Notes under the pieces: model-generated
What the model saw: only the letters and a program-made list of their open reading frames with translations
Databases searched by the model: none
Told to the model about the DNA's origin: nothing
Made by a program: the position numbers and the translations under genes
Source of the DNA: Opitutaceae bacterium
GTDB taxonomy: Bacteria > Verrucomicrobiota > Verrucomicrobiia > Opitutales > Opitutaceae
NCBI GenBank assembly: GCA_028280945.1
Contig: JANQKV010000014.1
Span: forward strand, 103,691-167,690
Direction of reading: 5' to 3'
DNA length: 64,000 bases
In this document: positions 18,654-28,061 of the stretch, in pieces
Position numbering within the stretch: position 1 is the stretch's first letter
How the letters are laid out: every line of letters starts with the position of its first letter

Positions 18654-20266
18654 TGGCCATGATGCTCTCCCATATTCCCCTGCCCGTTTCCCGCCGACCG
18701 AATGAGTCCGCCAACCTCCCGCCAATCCCGCGTTCGCTCCACGCCATGAATTCCCCTGCCAGTGATTCGGCTCCCACCGACACCGAACTCATCACACGCT
18801 CGCAGGCCGGGGAGCGTTCCGCCTTCGCCGCCTTGGTGAAGCGGCATCAGTCCGCCGCCTGCAGTGTTGCCTACTCGGCCTGCGGGGATTTCATGGCCAG
18901 CGAAGATGCCGCCCAGGAAGCCTTTGTGTTGGCGTGGCGCCGGCTGCAGGATCTGCGGGACACCGGTCGGTTTCGTGCCTGGGTCTGCGGCATCGCCCGC
19001 AAGCTCGCCCTCAGCCACCTCCGGCGTCGTACCCGTCGTGGCGAAGGGGTATCCGCGGACACCCTCGCCGAACCGATTGCGGAAACCGCCGATCCAAGCG
19101 ATGAGGCGGCGGCGGCCGAAGAGTTGGCAATGCTGTGGCAAACCTTGGAGACCTTGCCTGCCAACTATCGTGATCCCTTGGTGCTCTTTTATCGCGAACA
19201 GCAGTCAGTGGCGGCCGTGGCCTCCGCGCTCGAACTTACCGAGGAGGTCGCCCGGCAACGCCTGAGCCGTGGCCGCACACTCCTGCGTGATGCGGTCACC
19301 CGGCGCCTCGAAAGTACCCTCGCCCGCACCGAACCCGGCGCCACCTTTACCGCTGGTGTCATGGCCGTCCTGCCTCCGGTATCCGCCAGCCTTCCGGCCA
19401 CGGCGGCGACGGGAGCAAAGGCGGCGGCCACCGGTGCCTGGACACTGGGCACATGGGTCAGCGGCGCTGTCGGTCTGCTCGGTATCTGGGCGGCCCTGCG
19501 TTACAGTCGCTCGTCTTTGGTCCCCGCGGCGGTCCGCCGCATCTACATTTGGCTGACTGTCGCCGGGGTTCTCGTATCGGTGAGCCTGGGTGCCTTGGTG
19601 GCCTGGATTGGCGCCAACAAGGGCAGCCCCTTGATCGACGCGGGCCTCTCCCCGGCCCTGGTTCTCGCCATGGCTGTCCTCGGCTGTGCCGGCAGCTTCG
19701 CGGCAATCGCGATTCTTGGCAGCCGCATAATGGGGAAGCACTTTACCGAACCGACTCCCAGCAACCGTCTTGGGCACCGCTACGTTTCCCAAACGAGAAT
19801 CGCCGGCCTGCCGCTTCTCAGCATTGCGATAGGCCCGGCAGGCACCGAAAAGTATGGCACCGCCCGCGGCTGGATCGCCATCGGTGAATTCGCCTACGGA
19901 TTTCTGGCCATCGGCGGGGTGGCGGTCGGGTCGATCGCGGTCGGCGGCATTTGCGCCGGGATCTTCGCCTTGGGTGGTACCGCATTCGGCATGCTGGCCG
20001 GAGGCATGATCGCCGCCGGCTACATTGGCGTAGGTTGCCTGGCGACGGGTTGGCAGCTGGCCATCGGCGCCGTTGCCGCCGCCCGTGAACTCGCCGTTGG
20101 TGCCGTCGCTGCCGCGAGCCACCAGGCAGCGGGCTTGGTGGCCATTGCTCCGACGATCAACGAAACTTGGCTAAGCCATGCGGAGGCCTTTCTCCCTTAC
20201 GTTGGCTGGGTGTCCCTGCTGACTCTGCCCGCCATCGTCTTCCTGCTCAGACAGACTCGGAAGTAA
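18653..20266 (+). CDS. ECF sigma factor fused to a multi-span membrane domain
   Basis: A 537-residue fusion (506 if translation begins at ATG 18746; ATG 18653 is favoured by overlap with the ggt stop). Residues about 45-210 are an ECF-type sigma factor: region 2 (ASEDAAQEAFVLAWRRLQDL and RFRAWVCGIARKLALSHLRR) and region 4 (LPANYRDPLVLFYREQQSVA, then LTEEVARQRLSRGRTLLR). After an Ala-rich linker come three strong membrane helices, then a Gly-rich stretch with the recurring pattern GxxAIGGxAxG, and a last helix. A sigma factor tied to the membrane could be self-inhibited and released on signal; this is inference. Co-transcribed with ggt. Confidence 0.85.
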   Translation: MAMMLSHIPLPVSRRPNESANLPPIPRSLHAMNSPASDSAPTDTELITRSQAGERSAFAALVKRHQSAACSVAYSACGDFMASEDAAQEAFVLAWRRLQDLRDTGRFRAWVCGIARKLALSHLRRRTRRGEGVSADTLAEPIAETADPSDEAAAAEELAMLWQTLETLPANYRDPLVLFYREQQSVAAVASALELTEEVARQRLSRGRTLLRDAVTRRLESTLARTEPGATFTAGVMAVLPPVSASLPATAATGAKAAATGAWTLGTWVSGAVGLLGIWAALRYSRSSLVPAAVRRIYIWLTVAGVLVSVSLGALVAWIGANKGSPLIDAGLSPALVLAMAVLGCAGSFAAIAILGSRIMGKHFTEPTPSNRLGHRYVSQTRIAGLPLLSIAIGPAGTEKYGTARGWIAIGEFAYGFLAIGGVAVGSIAVGGICAGIFALGGTAFGMLAGGMIAAGYIGVGCLATGWQLAIGAVAAARELAVGAVAAASHQAAGLVAIAPTINETWLSHAEAFLPYVGWVSLLTLPAIVFLLRQTRK

Positions 20267-20360
20267 GCCGGGGACAAAAACGCTCCCCCCCCCGCGCGGT
20301 CTTCGGCCCTTCACTTTCCACGCCGACATCGGAAACAAAGACGACCAGGCACAGAAAGCC

Positions 20361-20527
20361 CTCGCCACCCCTGGCCCGGTTCGCCCAACTATAACATGAT
20401 CAATCATCCGGCCAACCTCACCCAGGCCTACGCAGATCTTGCGCACCTGCGGGGCATGGCACCCGCGATTCTAGAGGAGACGGTGGCAGCGAACTTCTCT
20501 CGACTGACTGCGCATATTTTGCCATAG
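20361..20527 (+). pseudogene. Truncated tatD copy (last 55 codons)
   Basis: In frame this reads PRHPWPGSPNYNMINHPANL onward to ANFSRLTAHILP and a TAG stop, matching the end of tatD at 16320-16486 without gaps. There is no start or N-terminal part, so it cannot encode TatD, yet it has no internal stop. It forms the right border of the insert carrying ggt and the sigma-factor fusion, directly upstream of the nifJ promoter region. Confidence 0.85.
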
Positions 20528-20972
20528 TCTTGCCACAAGCCCCTCCAGCCTTGGCCGCTGGGACTTCGATTGAGCATATTTAAGCCTGCGTTCGCGTGCA
20601 CCCACGCGCGCGAGCCGCGCCGAATTACCGCCTCTGTCCGCCAACCCATATCGTTATGGTCGCTCACAAACCCAAGTATCCGGGCATCAAGATTACCACC
20701 AATGGTAATCAACTCGTCGCTGCCTACACCGAAGCACGTATTGCCGAAGCCGGTATCTTCTATCCGATCACTCCGTCCACCGAAATGGGTGAGATGTTTG
20801 AGTTCGCCCGCGCCAAGGGCCAATTGAACGTTTTTGGCCGCCCTACCCTCGCAATCGAAACCGAGGGTGAGCACTCCGCCCAGGGCGGCGCCATCGCGAC
20901 TTCCGTCACCGGCAAACGCACCGTCAATTTCACCTCCGGCCAGGGCATCGTTTATGGCATCGAGCAGTATTA
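20361..20972 (+). repeat. Right copy of the tatD 3'/nifJ 5' duplicated segment
   Basis: Counterpart of 16320-16734. Here the tatD end is truncated at its left side while nifJ is complete. Between the stop of the tatD piece (20527) and nifJ (20656) the spacer still resembles the one after the full tatD, with shared words such as AGCCTTGG, GCATTTTTAG/GCATATTTAAG and CCCACGC. I see no terminal inverted repeats or short target duplication at either border. Confidence 0.8.
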
Positions 20973-23900
20973 CCACGCTCCGGGCAAACTCAGCACCATG
21001 GTGCTGGAGGTGGGCGCCCGCGCCCTTACCAAACACGCCCTGAATGTGCACTGCGGCCACGACGACATCTATGCCGCGCTCGACACCGGCTGGATCATGC
21101 TGTTCGCGAAGGACGCCCAACAGGCGGCCGACCAGGCGGTCATCCTGCGCCGCGTGACCGAAAAAGCCCTCACGCCGGGCATGAACATCCAGGACGGGTT
21201 TCTCACCACCCACCTCGAACGCACCTTTCTCAAGCACGAATCCCAACTCCTGCGGGAGTTTCTCGGCTCGCCCGACGACATCATCGCGTGCCCGACCGAG
21301 GCCCAGAAACAGCTCTTTGGTCCCACCCGGCGCCGCATCCCCAAGGTCATTGATTTGACCAACCCGGCCCTGATCGGCCCCGTCCAAAATCAGGAGCATT
21401 ACATGAATGGCGTCGTCGCCCGCCGAAACAATTTCGTCGAACCCGTCGTCGAGATGCTCGATGAGGCCTACGCGGAGTTTGGCCGTCTCACCGGCCGCTT
21501 CTACGGCATGGTCAGCGAATACCGCAATGACGACGCCGACATCACCTTCGTCTCGATCGGCTCGGCTGCCGAGAACATCGAAGCCGCAGTGGATCACCTC
21601 CGGACCACCCGCGGGGTGAAGGTTGGTTCCGTACACATCAATGTCATCCGGCCCTTCCCGCAGGCCGCCGTGGTCAACGCCCTCAAAGGCAAAAAATCCG
21701 TCATCGTCCTCGAGCGCACCGACGAACCGTTCGCCGGCGACAATCCGCTCACGCGTGAAATTCGTGTCGCGCTCGACAAGGCGGCCGCCCATCCGGAATT
21801 CCCGCATCCCGACGGGATTCCGACGATCCAACAGGCCGACATGCCGCGGTTGTTTTCCGGTTGCTATGGCCTCGGTTCCCGCGACTTCCGCCCCGAACAT
21901 ACCATCGGCGCTTACGAGTTCGTGGCCGAAGGCCGCGCCCGCCAGGATGGTCGCACCGCCGCCGAAGGCATCACCTTCTTCAATTTGGGCGTCGATCATC
22001 CCTACTCGGTTTGTGCCGAGGAGACACCTTCCCTCCTCCCCGACAAGGCCATCGCCGTGCGTCTTCACTCCATCGGCGGCTGGGGCATGATCACGACCGG
22101 GAAAAACCTCGCGGAAATCATCGGCGAACTCGGCACCTATGTGGCCGAGCGCGACGAAATCACCGATGAGGCGGGCAACCCCAAGGAGGTCGTTCACGTT
22201 TCCGCCAATCCCAAATACGGTTCCGAGAAAAAGGGTTCACCCACCTCCTACTTCCTGACCGCCGCGCCCGAGCGGGTCCGCGTCAATTGCGACCTCAAGC
22301 ACGTCAACGTTGTGCTCTGCTGCGATCCCAAGGCGTTCACCCACATCAATCCGATCGAGGGTCTGGTCGAAGGCGGCGCGTTCGTGTGGGAATCCGCCGA
22401 ATCGCCCCAGCAGGCTTGGGAACGCATCCCTAAAAAATACCGCGAGGAGATCATCGCGAAACGGATCCGCGTCTTTATCCTGCCCGGCTTTAACATCGCC
22501 CGGGGCGCGACCAACCGGCCCGATCTGCAGCTGCGCATGCAAGGCAACAGCTTCCTCGGCGCATTCTTTAAAGTGTCCCCCTTCCTCGAAAACTTCGACA
22601 TCGGCGAGGAGCACTTTGCGCAGGTCGTTCGCGGGCAATACGAGAAGAAGTTCGGCAAGTTTGGCGAAGCCGTCGTCAACTCCAACATGGAGGTCATGAC
22701 CCAGGGTGGAGCCCTCCTGCAGGAAGTCCCCCACGGTGACATCAATGCCCCGGACACTTCTTCCATGCGTGGCACCCTGCTCCTGCCGGCCAACTCCGAC
22801 TGCGGCGGCAGCTGTGGAGTTGCCTCCTCGGCCGAACAACCCGAGGGCCTGCCGATGTACAAGACCGAGACATTCGATGGCGAATACCGCGCCGGCCTCG
22901 GCTACGACCAACCCGCGTCACCCCTCGCCGCCGTCGGTGTGATGGCCGCGGCCACCGGGGCCACCACGTCGAAATACGGCTCCCGCCGCGAGACCCCCAA
23001 ATACTACGCCGAGAACTGCACCCAGTGCATGGAGTGCATCACGTCCTGTCCCGACACCGCGCTGCCCAACAGCGCCCACGACCTGCAGACCCTGCTTGTC
23101 ACTGCGGTCGACAACTACGTGACCGACGCCGACCAACGCGCCGCCATCCACGCCGCCATTCCCGACATCGACGACGCCATCCGCGAAAAGATGCTGGGCA
23201 ATGCCAAGGCCAAGGCAGGCGAGACGGTGCGCGAGCTGGTCATGGACATCGTGCGCGAGACACCCGGGATTTCCACCGATGCCGCCCTCGAGCTCGACGG
23301 CATCCTCAACATTTTGCCGCTGTCCTACCTTAAGGTGCCCGCCGTGTTTCTTTCCCTGGAGCGGAAGGAAAAGGGCGCCGGCGGCATTTTTTCCATCTTC
23401 GTGTCCGACCTTTGCAAAGGCTGCGGCCTCTGCGTGGAGGAGTGCGGCGACCACAACGCCCTGCGCATGGTTGAAGACACCGAGGACTACAACGCCGAGC
23501 TTATCTCGGCGACCGAGTTCCTTCGCCTGTTGCCGGACACGCCGCAGAAATTCCTGGGCAAATACGAAGATGGCGCGCCGGAAAAGTCCCGGCCGGCCGC
23601 CCTGCGCAATCACCTCATGGTGAACCGCAACTACGACGCCCTCACCTCCGGCGACGGCGCCTGCGCCGGCTGCGGCGAGAAGCCGGTGCTGCACTCGTTG
23701 ACCTCGGTCACCGAGGCCTACATGCGCCCCATTTTCCACGCCAAGGCCGATCGCCTCACCGCAAAAATGGGCCAGCTCAAGCGCGAGGGCACCACCGCCT
23801 TGGCCAAACTGGCGAAAGACGATCCCAAGACCCACGCCACGTGGAAACGGCTCGTCGCCCACATCATCATGGGCCTGGGTGGTGACACCGACGCCGACAC

Positions 23901-25308
23901 CGATGCCCGCCTCGCGGAGCACGGCGAAATCACCGACCAGGAATGCGTCAACGCGATCTGCGAGGTGCTCAAGATGGAGGCCTTCAACCACAAGGTCCTG
24001 CGGGCGGTCGACGGCCGCCTGGACAACGGCATGGCCGTCATGGCCATGGGGGCCCACACCGGGTGCAACACCGTCTACGGGTCCACTCCGCCCAACAACC
24101 CGCACCCCTACCCGTGGCTCAACTCCCTCTTCCAGGATGGCGCCACCATCAGCTGGATGATGGGGGAGACGTTCATTTCCGAAAACGCCCGCCACTCCAT
24201 CATCCCCGAACGCATGGTCGACCACCTGTTCGGCGGCGACACCCTGGACGAAGCCCGCTATTTCGAATACACCCACTTCACCGACGCCCTGATGACCGAT
24301 CAGGAAATCAAGGAGCTCCCGAAAGTATGGTGCGTGGGCGGCGACGGCGGCATGGGGGACATCGGCTTCCAGAACGTATCCAAAGTCATCCTACAAAATC
24401 GCCCCAACGTGAACCTGCTGATGCTCGACACCCAGGTTTACTCCAACACCGGCGGCCAGAACTCCGACCACTCGCCCATGACCGGCGGCTTCGACATGAA
24501 CCAGGCCGGCGCGGCCTCGCAGGGAAAACTCAACGAGATGAAGAACATCGCCGAGTGTTTCCTCAACGGCCACGGCTCGCCCTTCCTGGCGCAGGTCTCG
24601 ATGGCGGATTCGGCCAAGTTCTACGCGTCGATGCTGAGTGCCCTCGAGTATCGCGGCACGTCGTTCTTCCAGAGCTACACCACCTGCCAGCCCGAGCACG
24701 GCGTGGCCGACAACATGGCCACCAAGCAGGCTGAGCGCGTCCGCGAAAGCCGTTGCCTGCCGGAGTTCGTCTTTGATCCCCGCCTCGGCGAATCCTATCC
24801 CGAGGCGTTGTCCCTCAAGGGCAACAAGAACCCCGACCGCGACTGGTGGCAGACCAAGTATAGCGACACCGACGAGAAATACGCCTACACCATCGCCCAC
24901 TGGGCCTGCACCGAGGCCCGCTTCCGCCAGCACATCAAGAAGGCCAAGCCCGCGGAAGTGGAGCACATGGAGCATCTTGAGGACGTGCTGCTGCGGGTCA
25001 CCCAGCAGGACATCGTCAACCGCCGCTACAACGATCCCGCCAGCCGGGCCTACATTCCGGACTTCGGCGTCTACATCAAATACGATGCCGGCAACGGCAA
25101 ACACATCCCCATGAAGATGAGCCGCCAGATGGTGCTCTTCAACGTGGAGCGGCGCAAAGCCTGGCGCATGCTGCAGAGCCACGCCGGCGTGGTGAACAAG
25201 GACTACCAATCGCAGAAAGCCCTGCTCGCCAAAGTCGACCAGGGTGAAGTCAGCGTGGAGGACCTCAAAGCCCAGGGACGCACCCTGCTCGAAGAGCTCG
25301 AGGCGTAA
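20656..25308 (+). CDS. nifJ: Pyruvate:ferredoxin (flavodoxin) oxidoreductase, long form
   Basis: A 1550-residue single-chain 2-oxoacid oxidoreductase converting pyruvate and CoA to acetyl-CoA, CO2 and reduced ferredoxin. Domains in order: pyrimidine-binding alpha part from residue 15 (LVAAYTEARIAEAGIFYPIT), gamma part from about 470 (LHSIGGWGMITTGKNLAEI), two ferredoxin motifs near 787 (CTQCMECITSCP) and 920 (CKGCGLCVEECG), a third-cluster motif near 1003 (GACAGCGE), and the TPP/Mg site near 1227 (GGDGGMGDIGFQN, then VYSNTGGQNS). Typical NifJ has 1170-1230 residues, so this one is some 300 longer; about 80 extra residues lie between the two ferredoxin motifs. Start ATG 20656 chosen from homology. 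A terminator follows. Confidence 0.93.
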   Translation: MVAHKPKYPGIKITTNGNQLVAAYTEARIAEAGIFYPITPSTEMGEMFEFARAKGQLNVFGRPTLAIETEGEHSAQGGAIATSVTGKRTVNFTSGQGIVYGIEQYYHAPGKLSTMVLEVGARALTKHALNVHCGHDDIYAALDTGWIMLFAKDAQQAADQAVILRRVTEKALTPGMNIQDGFLTTHLERTFLKHESQLLREFLGSPDDIIACPTEAQKQLFGPTRRRIPKVIDLTNPALIGPVQNQEHYMNGVVARRNNFVEPVVEMLDEAYAEFGRLTGRFYGMVSEYRNDDADITFVSIGSAAENIEAAVDHLRTTRGVKVGSVHINVIRPFPQAAVVNALKGKKSVIVLERTDEPFAGDNPLTREIRVALDKAAAHPEFPHPDGIPTIQQADMPRLFSGCYGLGSRDFRPEHTIGAYEFVAEGRARQDGRTAAEGITFFNLGVDHPYSVCAEETPSLLPDKAIAVRLHSIGGWGMITTGKNLAEIIGELGTYVAERDEITDEAGNPKEVVHVSANPKYGSEKKGSPTSYFLTAAPERVRVNCDLKHVNVVLCCDPKAFTHINPIEGLVEGGAFVWESAESPQQAWERIPKKYREEIIAKRIRVFILPGFNIARGATNRPDLQLRMQGNSFLGAFFKVSPFLENFDIGEEHFAQVVRGQYEKKFGKFGEAVVNSNMEVMTQGGALLQEVPHGDINAPDTSSMRGTLLLPANSDCGGSCGVASSAEQPEGLPMYKTETFDGEYRAGLGYDQPASPLAAVGVMAAATGATTSKYGSRRETPKYYAENCTQCMECITSCPDTALPNSAHDLQTLLVTAVDNYVTDADQRAAIHAAIPDIDDAIREKMLGNAKAKAGETVRELVMDIVRETPGISTDAALELDGILNILPLSYLKVPAVFLSLERKEKGAGGIFSIFVSDLCKGCGLCVEECGDHNALRMVEDTEDYNAELISATEFLRLLPDTPQKFLGKYEDGAPEKSRPAALRNHLMVNRNYDALTSGDGACAGCGEKPVLHSLTSVTEAYMRPIFHAKADRLTAKMGQLKREGTTALAKLAKDDPKTHATWKRLVAHIIMGLGGDTDADTDARLAEHGEITDQECVNAICEVLKMEAFNHKVLRAVDGRLDNGMAVMAMGAHTGCNTVYGSTPPNNPHPYPWLNSLFQDGATISWMMGETFISENARHSIIPERMVDHLFGGDTLDEARYFEYTHFTDALMTDQEIKELPKVWCVGGDGGMGDIGFQNVSKVILQNRPNVNLLMLDTQVYSNTGGQNSDHSPMTGGFDMNQAGAASQGKLNEMKNIAECFLNGHGSPFLAQVSMADSAKFYASMLSALEYRGTSFFQSYTTCQPEHGVADNMATKQAERVRESRCLPEFVFDPRLGESYPEALSLKGNKNPDRDWWQTKYSDTDEKYAYTIAHWACTEARFRQHIKKAKPAEVEHMEHLEDVLLRVTQQDIVNRRYNDPASRAYIPDFGVYIKYDAGNGKHIPMKMSRQMVLFNVERRKAWRMLQSHAGVVNKDYQSQKALLAKVDQGEVSVEDLKAQGRTLLEELEA

Positions 25309-25358
25309 ACGCCCTGCGCTCTCTCAAGCGCCCCTTGCACCCAGCATCCTGCCAAGCA

Positions 25359-25394
25359 AACGGCGGCCCCTGCCGGAGCCGCCGTTTTCGGGTT
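25359..25394 (+). terminator. Intrinsic terminator after nifJ
   Basis: Perfect 9-bp inverted repeat AACGGCGGC (25359-25367) / GCCGCCGTT (25378-25386) with a 10-base loop, followed by TTTTCGGGTTT on the plus strand. It lies 51 bp after the nifJ stop and just before the convergent cytochrome gene, so it fits a terminator for nifJ. Confidence 0.8.
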
Positions 25395-25420
25395 TATCGT
25401 GCGTCGTGCCTAAGCCGCCG

Positions 25421-25873
25421 CTACGGCATGTAATAGTCATGATATAGCGGATCCAACTTCTCATATCGCGGAGACAGGAACGTCACCAGATCCAGCAACT
25501 GTTGCACGGTCATTACTTCATTTACGTTGGGCATCGTGTCGTCGGCCTCCGTTCGATCGGCCGCCTCTGCCGTGACGGACGCATCCGGATGAATGATGGC
25601 AGTGAGCAAATCCCCATAGGTCTTGGTTGTCCTGACCGTTCCTCCCAGAGCGATCACTTTACTTGGCTCAATCTCCGGTTTGGGCAGATCGCCCACTCCC
25701 TCCACCTGGTGACACTCGTAACATTTCAAATCCACGAAGGTGGATTTGCCACGGGCCAAATCTCCTTCGGGAAATACAAATCCACGGGTGGATTTGGGAC
25801 CCGGGGCACAGCCCGACAAAATCACCATGATTAAGCCGAGGCCGACGATAAAGAATGGGGTAAAAGTCTTCAT
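25421..25873 (-). CDS. Mono-haem cytochrome c lipoprotein
   Basis: A 150-residue exported c-type cytochrome. Start placed at ATG 25873, directly before a lipoprotein signal peptide with lipobox VILSGC (Cys22), so the mature protein is probably lipid-anchored in the envelope. One haem site is visible as CYECH (about residue 51), with a likely axial Met in DDTMPNVNEV near the C-terminus. It would carry electrons in the periplasm. It is convergent with nifJ across the terminator at 25359-25394 and separated by 170 bp from the histidine kinase gene that ends upstream. Partners were not identified. Confidence 0.88.
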   Translation of the reverse strand: MKTFTPFFIVGLGLIMVILSGCAPGPKSTRGFVFPEGDLARGKSTFVDLKCYECHQVEGVGDLPKPEIEPSKVIALGGTVRTTKTYGDLLTAIIHPDASVTAEAADRTEADDTMPNVNEVMTVQQLLDLVTFLSPRYEKLDPLYHDYYMP

Positions 25874-26043
25874 GGCAGCGCTTCTCCTTGGGGTGGTTGG
25901 GCCGCCCGGGCGATCGCGCTGAGTGCGTCCGCTCGGACGACACAGATTCTTCGACAACCTAACCTACAACAGTCCGGGGAGAAGAGCTCGGCATATCTTG
26001 CCCAAAATGCCTCCTCTGTTGAGGCCCCTCCCCGCAGGAAAAC

Positions 26044-28005
26044 CTACCGGCCCTCGCCTTCCCCGACTCTCTCGATCAGCGGCACGGTCAGCCAAAACAT
26101 GCTCCCGCCGCCTGGTCGGGCAAGATAACCGATTTGGCCTCCTTCATTTTCGATAATGGCCCTGGCGATGTGCAGGCCCAGTCCGGTCGAGGACTCACCG
26201 CCGGTGGGGCGGTTGGAAAGGGCGCGGAAGGCCTGGAAGAGCTGGGGCTGGTCGGCCGGGTCGATGCCCGGGCCTCGATCGGCCACTTCGATCAACGCAC
26301 TGTCTCCAAACAACTTCAACACCACCTCGACCGGTGTATTCCGGGGGGCGTATTTCAGGGCATTGCTGATCAAGTTGTGCAGCACCTGCGCAAGCCGGGC
26401 GGGATCAACATGTGCGACCAGTTTCGCTTCCAGCGGCGGGGTGGCGGACAGGGTCTGTGCTTTGGCGGCACTGACGCTCTGCCAATCCTCCACACAACGC
26501 TTCACGAGACCGATCAAATCTGTCTCTTCCGGACGGGAGGACAATGTGCCCTTTTGAATCGCAGAGTAATCGAGCAGGCGGCGGAGGAGTTCACGCAGCT
26601 CCGTGGCAGCCGAATCGAGGTCGTGAACATCGTCGCGCCACGGTGCAATCGCCGCATGCCGCTCACACTCCACCTGCAGCGACTTCACTCCGAGGACAAG
26701 GGCGCCCAGTTGGTTGCTTAAGTCATGCGCGGCGATGCCAAGGATGGCGGTCTTGGCGCGGTCGGCCTCCTGGGCGCGGGTTTTTTGTTTCTCCACCTCG
26801 GCGAGGAGCCGCGCAGTCTCCTCGCGCACCCGCCGTTCCTGGCTGAGTTTTTCCTGAAGCTCACTCGTCTCGCGATGGAGCCCCACCGCCTGTAAACGCC
26901 GGGCACTTTCCTCCGAATAAAGCGTGCGCTCAAGCTGCAGCGCTTTGGTGAGATGCTCGCATGCCACCGTGGGGTCGCTTGACTGAAGCAGTTGAGCGAG
27001 GCCCGCACGAGCCTGCGCCTCTTGGGCACGAAGGTCGATTTCGAGAGCAAGAGCCAAGGCAGCTTCAAAATGAGAAACCGCTTCCTCCGCGCCGGTGCTG
27101 GAATGCCGTGCCAAGGTTAGATGGGCATCGATCGCTTCGCGATCATTCAGTTCACCGGACGGAGAGGACAGCTCCCGCAGCACCTTCACGCCCGCGTCCG
27201 TATCGCCATGTCGCAGCTCAAACTTGGCGCGCTCAAGCTGCACAACATACCGTTGGTAGGTGAATCCAGCCTTGATGTCCGGACTCGCATCGGCGAGGCG
27301 CGCGGCGTCCTCCAAGGCGTCCCTCTGCAGTGTTTGGCGGCCAAGTTTTTCCAACGTGCGGGCCCGGTAGAGGCAGATTTCCGCGTGCAAGCCGATGATC
27401 CCGGCTTGCACCGCCTGCTCCTGCGCTTCGTCCAGGTAACGAAGCGCGAGTTCATGCTGGTCCTGCACATGGCACACGTCGGCCAGATTCGTATACGTGC
27501 GGGCAAGATCCCCCGGGCGGTCGCTGTTCTTGATTTGATTTAAGGCCTCGAGAAAAAGATCGGAGGCCGCACCGTAATCCCCCAGGTCCTTGAAGATGCG
27601 CCCGAGGTTGCCGCAGAAGCCGGCCCGCAGGGAAGGCTCGTTGGTCAACTCCAGGCCACGACGAAAGAACGCGATTGCCTGCTTGTAGTTGTGCTCCCCC
27701 TTGGCGAGCAAGCCGCGCAGGTTCAGCATGCGCACCATTTCCCGCGCTTGATTCAGCTCCTCAAAGGTTTCCTCCCACTCCGCGATGAAGTCCTCGGTGT
27801 CTTCGCGACGCCCCAACCGGTGCCGCGCCATGGCTTGCAGGAGAATGCACTCCGCCATGGGTTTCGGATCTCCGTCGCTGGCCAACCTCCGATACAGGTC
27901 AGGCCCGCGCTCGATGATCGCCAACGGGTTTTGGTGCAGCTTGTTCGCCAAGTTGGCAAGGACTTCCAGTGCAGGTGACTGGACGGGGGATGGAGAGTTT
28001 TGCAT
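26044..28005 (-). CDS. TPR-domain sensor histidine kinase
   Basis: A 653-residue soluble kinase without obvious membrane helices. Residues 1 to about 340 are tetratricopeptide repeats (for example DYGAASDLFLEALNQI and DLARTYTNLADVCHVQDQHE), followed by a coiled coil (about 345-420). The phosphoacceptor His is in GIAAHDLSNQLGALVL, and the ATPase domain has the N box NLISNALKYAPRN, G1 DRGPGIDP and G2 GLGLHIARAI. I prefer ATG 28005 to a TTG start three codons upstream. It lies 56 bp after an OmpR-type regulator gene on the minus strand, so the two form a two-component system with a protein-sensing input, inferred from the TPRs. Confidence 0.9.
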   Translation of the reverse strand: MQNSPSPVQSPALEVLANLANKLHQNPLAIIERGPDLYRRLASDGDPKPMAECILLQAMARHRLGRREDTEDFIAEWEETFEELNQAREMVRMLNLRGLLAKGEHNYKQAIAFFRRGLELTNEPSLRAGFCGNLGRIFKDLGDYGAASDLFLEALNQIKNSDRPGDLARTYTNLADVCHVQDQHELALRYLDEAQEQAVQAGIIGLHAEICLYRARTLEKLGRQTLQRDALEDAARLADASPDIKAGFTYQRYVVQLERAKFELRHGDTDAGVKVLRELSSPSGELNDREAIDAHLTLARHSSTGAEEAVSHFEAALALALEIDLRAQEAQARAGLAQLLQSSDPTVACEHLTKALQLERTLYSEESARRLQAVGLHRETSELQEKLSQERRVREETARLLAEVEKQKTRAQEADRAKTAILGIAAHDLSNQLGALVLGVKSLQVECERHAAIAPWRDDVHDLDSAATELRELLRRLLDYSAIQKGTLSSRPEETDLIGLVKRCVEDWQSVSAAKAQTLSATPPLEAKLVAHVDPARLAQVLHNLISNALKYAPRNTPVEVVLKLFGDSALIEVADRGPGIDPADQPQLFQAFRALSNRPTGGESSTGLGLHIARAIIENEGGQIGYLARPGGGSMFWLTVPLIERVGEGEGR

Positions 28006-28061
28006 GGCCAGCAACGGGGGGAATCAACCCGGGTAGGAGTGGAGGGAAAATGTGACCTTCA

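Noticed and set aside
22918..24276. 452-codon minus-strand frame
   Set aside because: Lies wholly antisense within nifJ, whose motifs are unmistakable.
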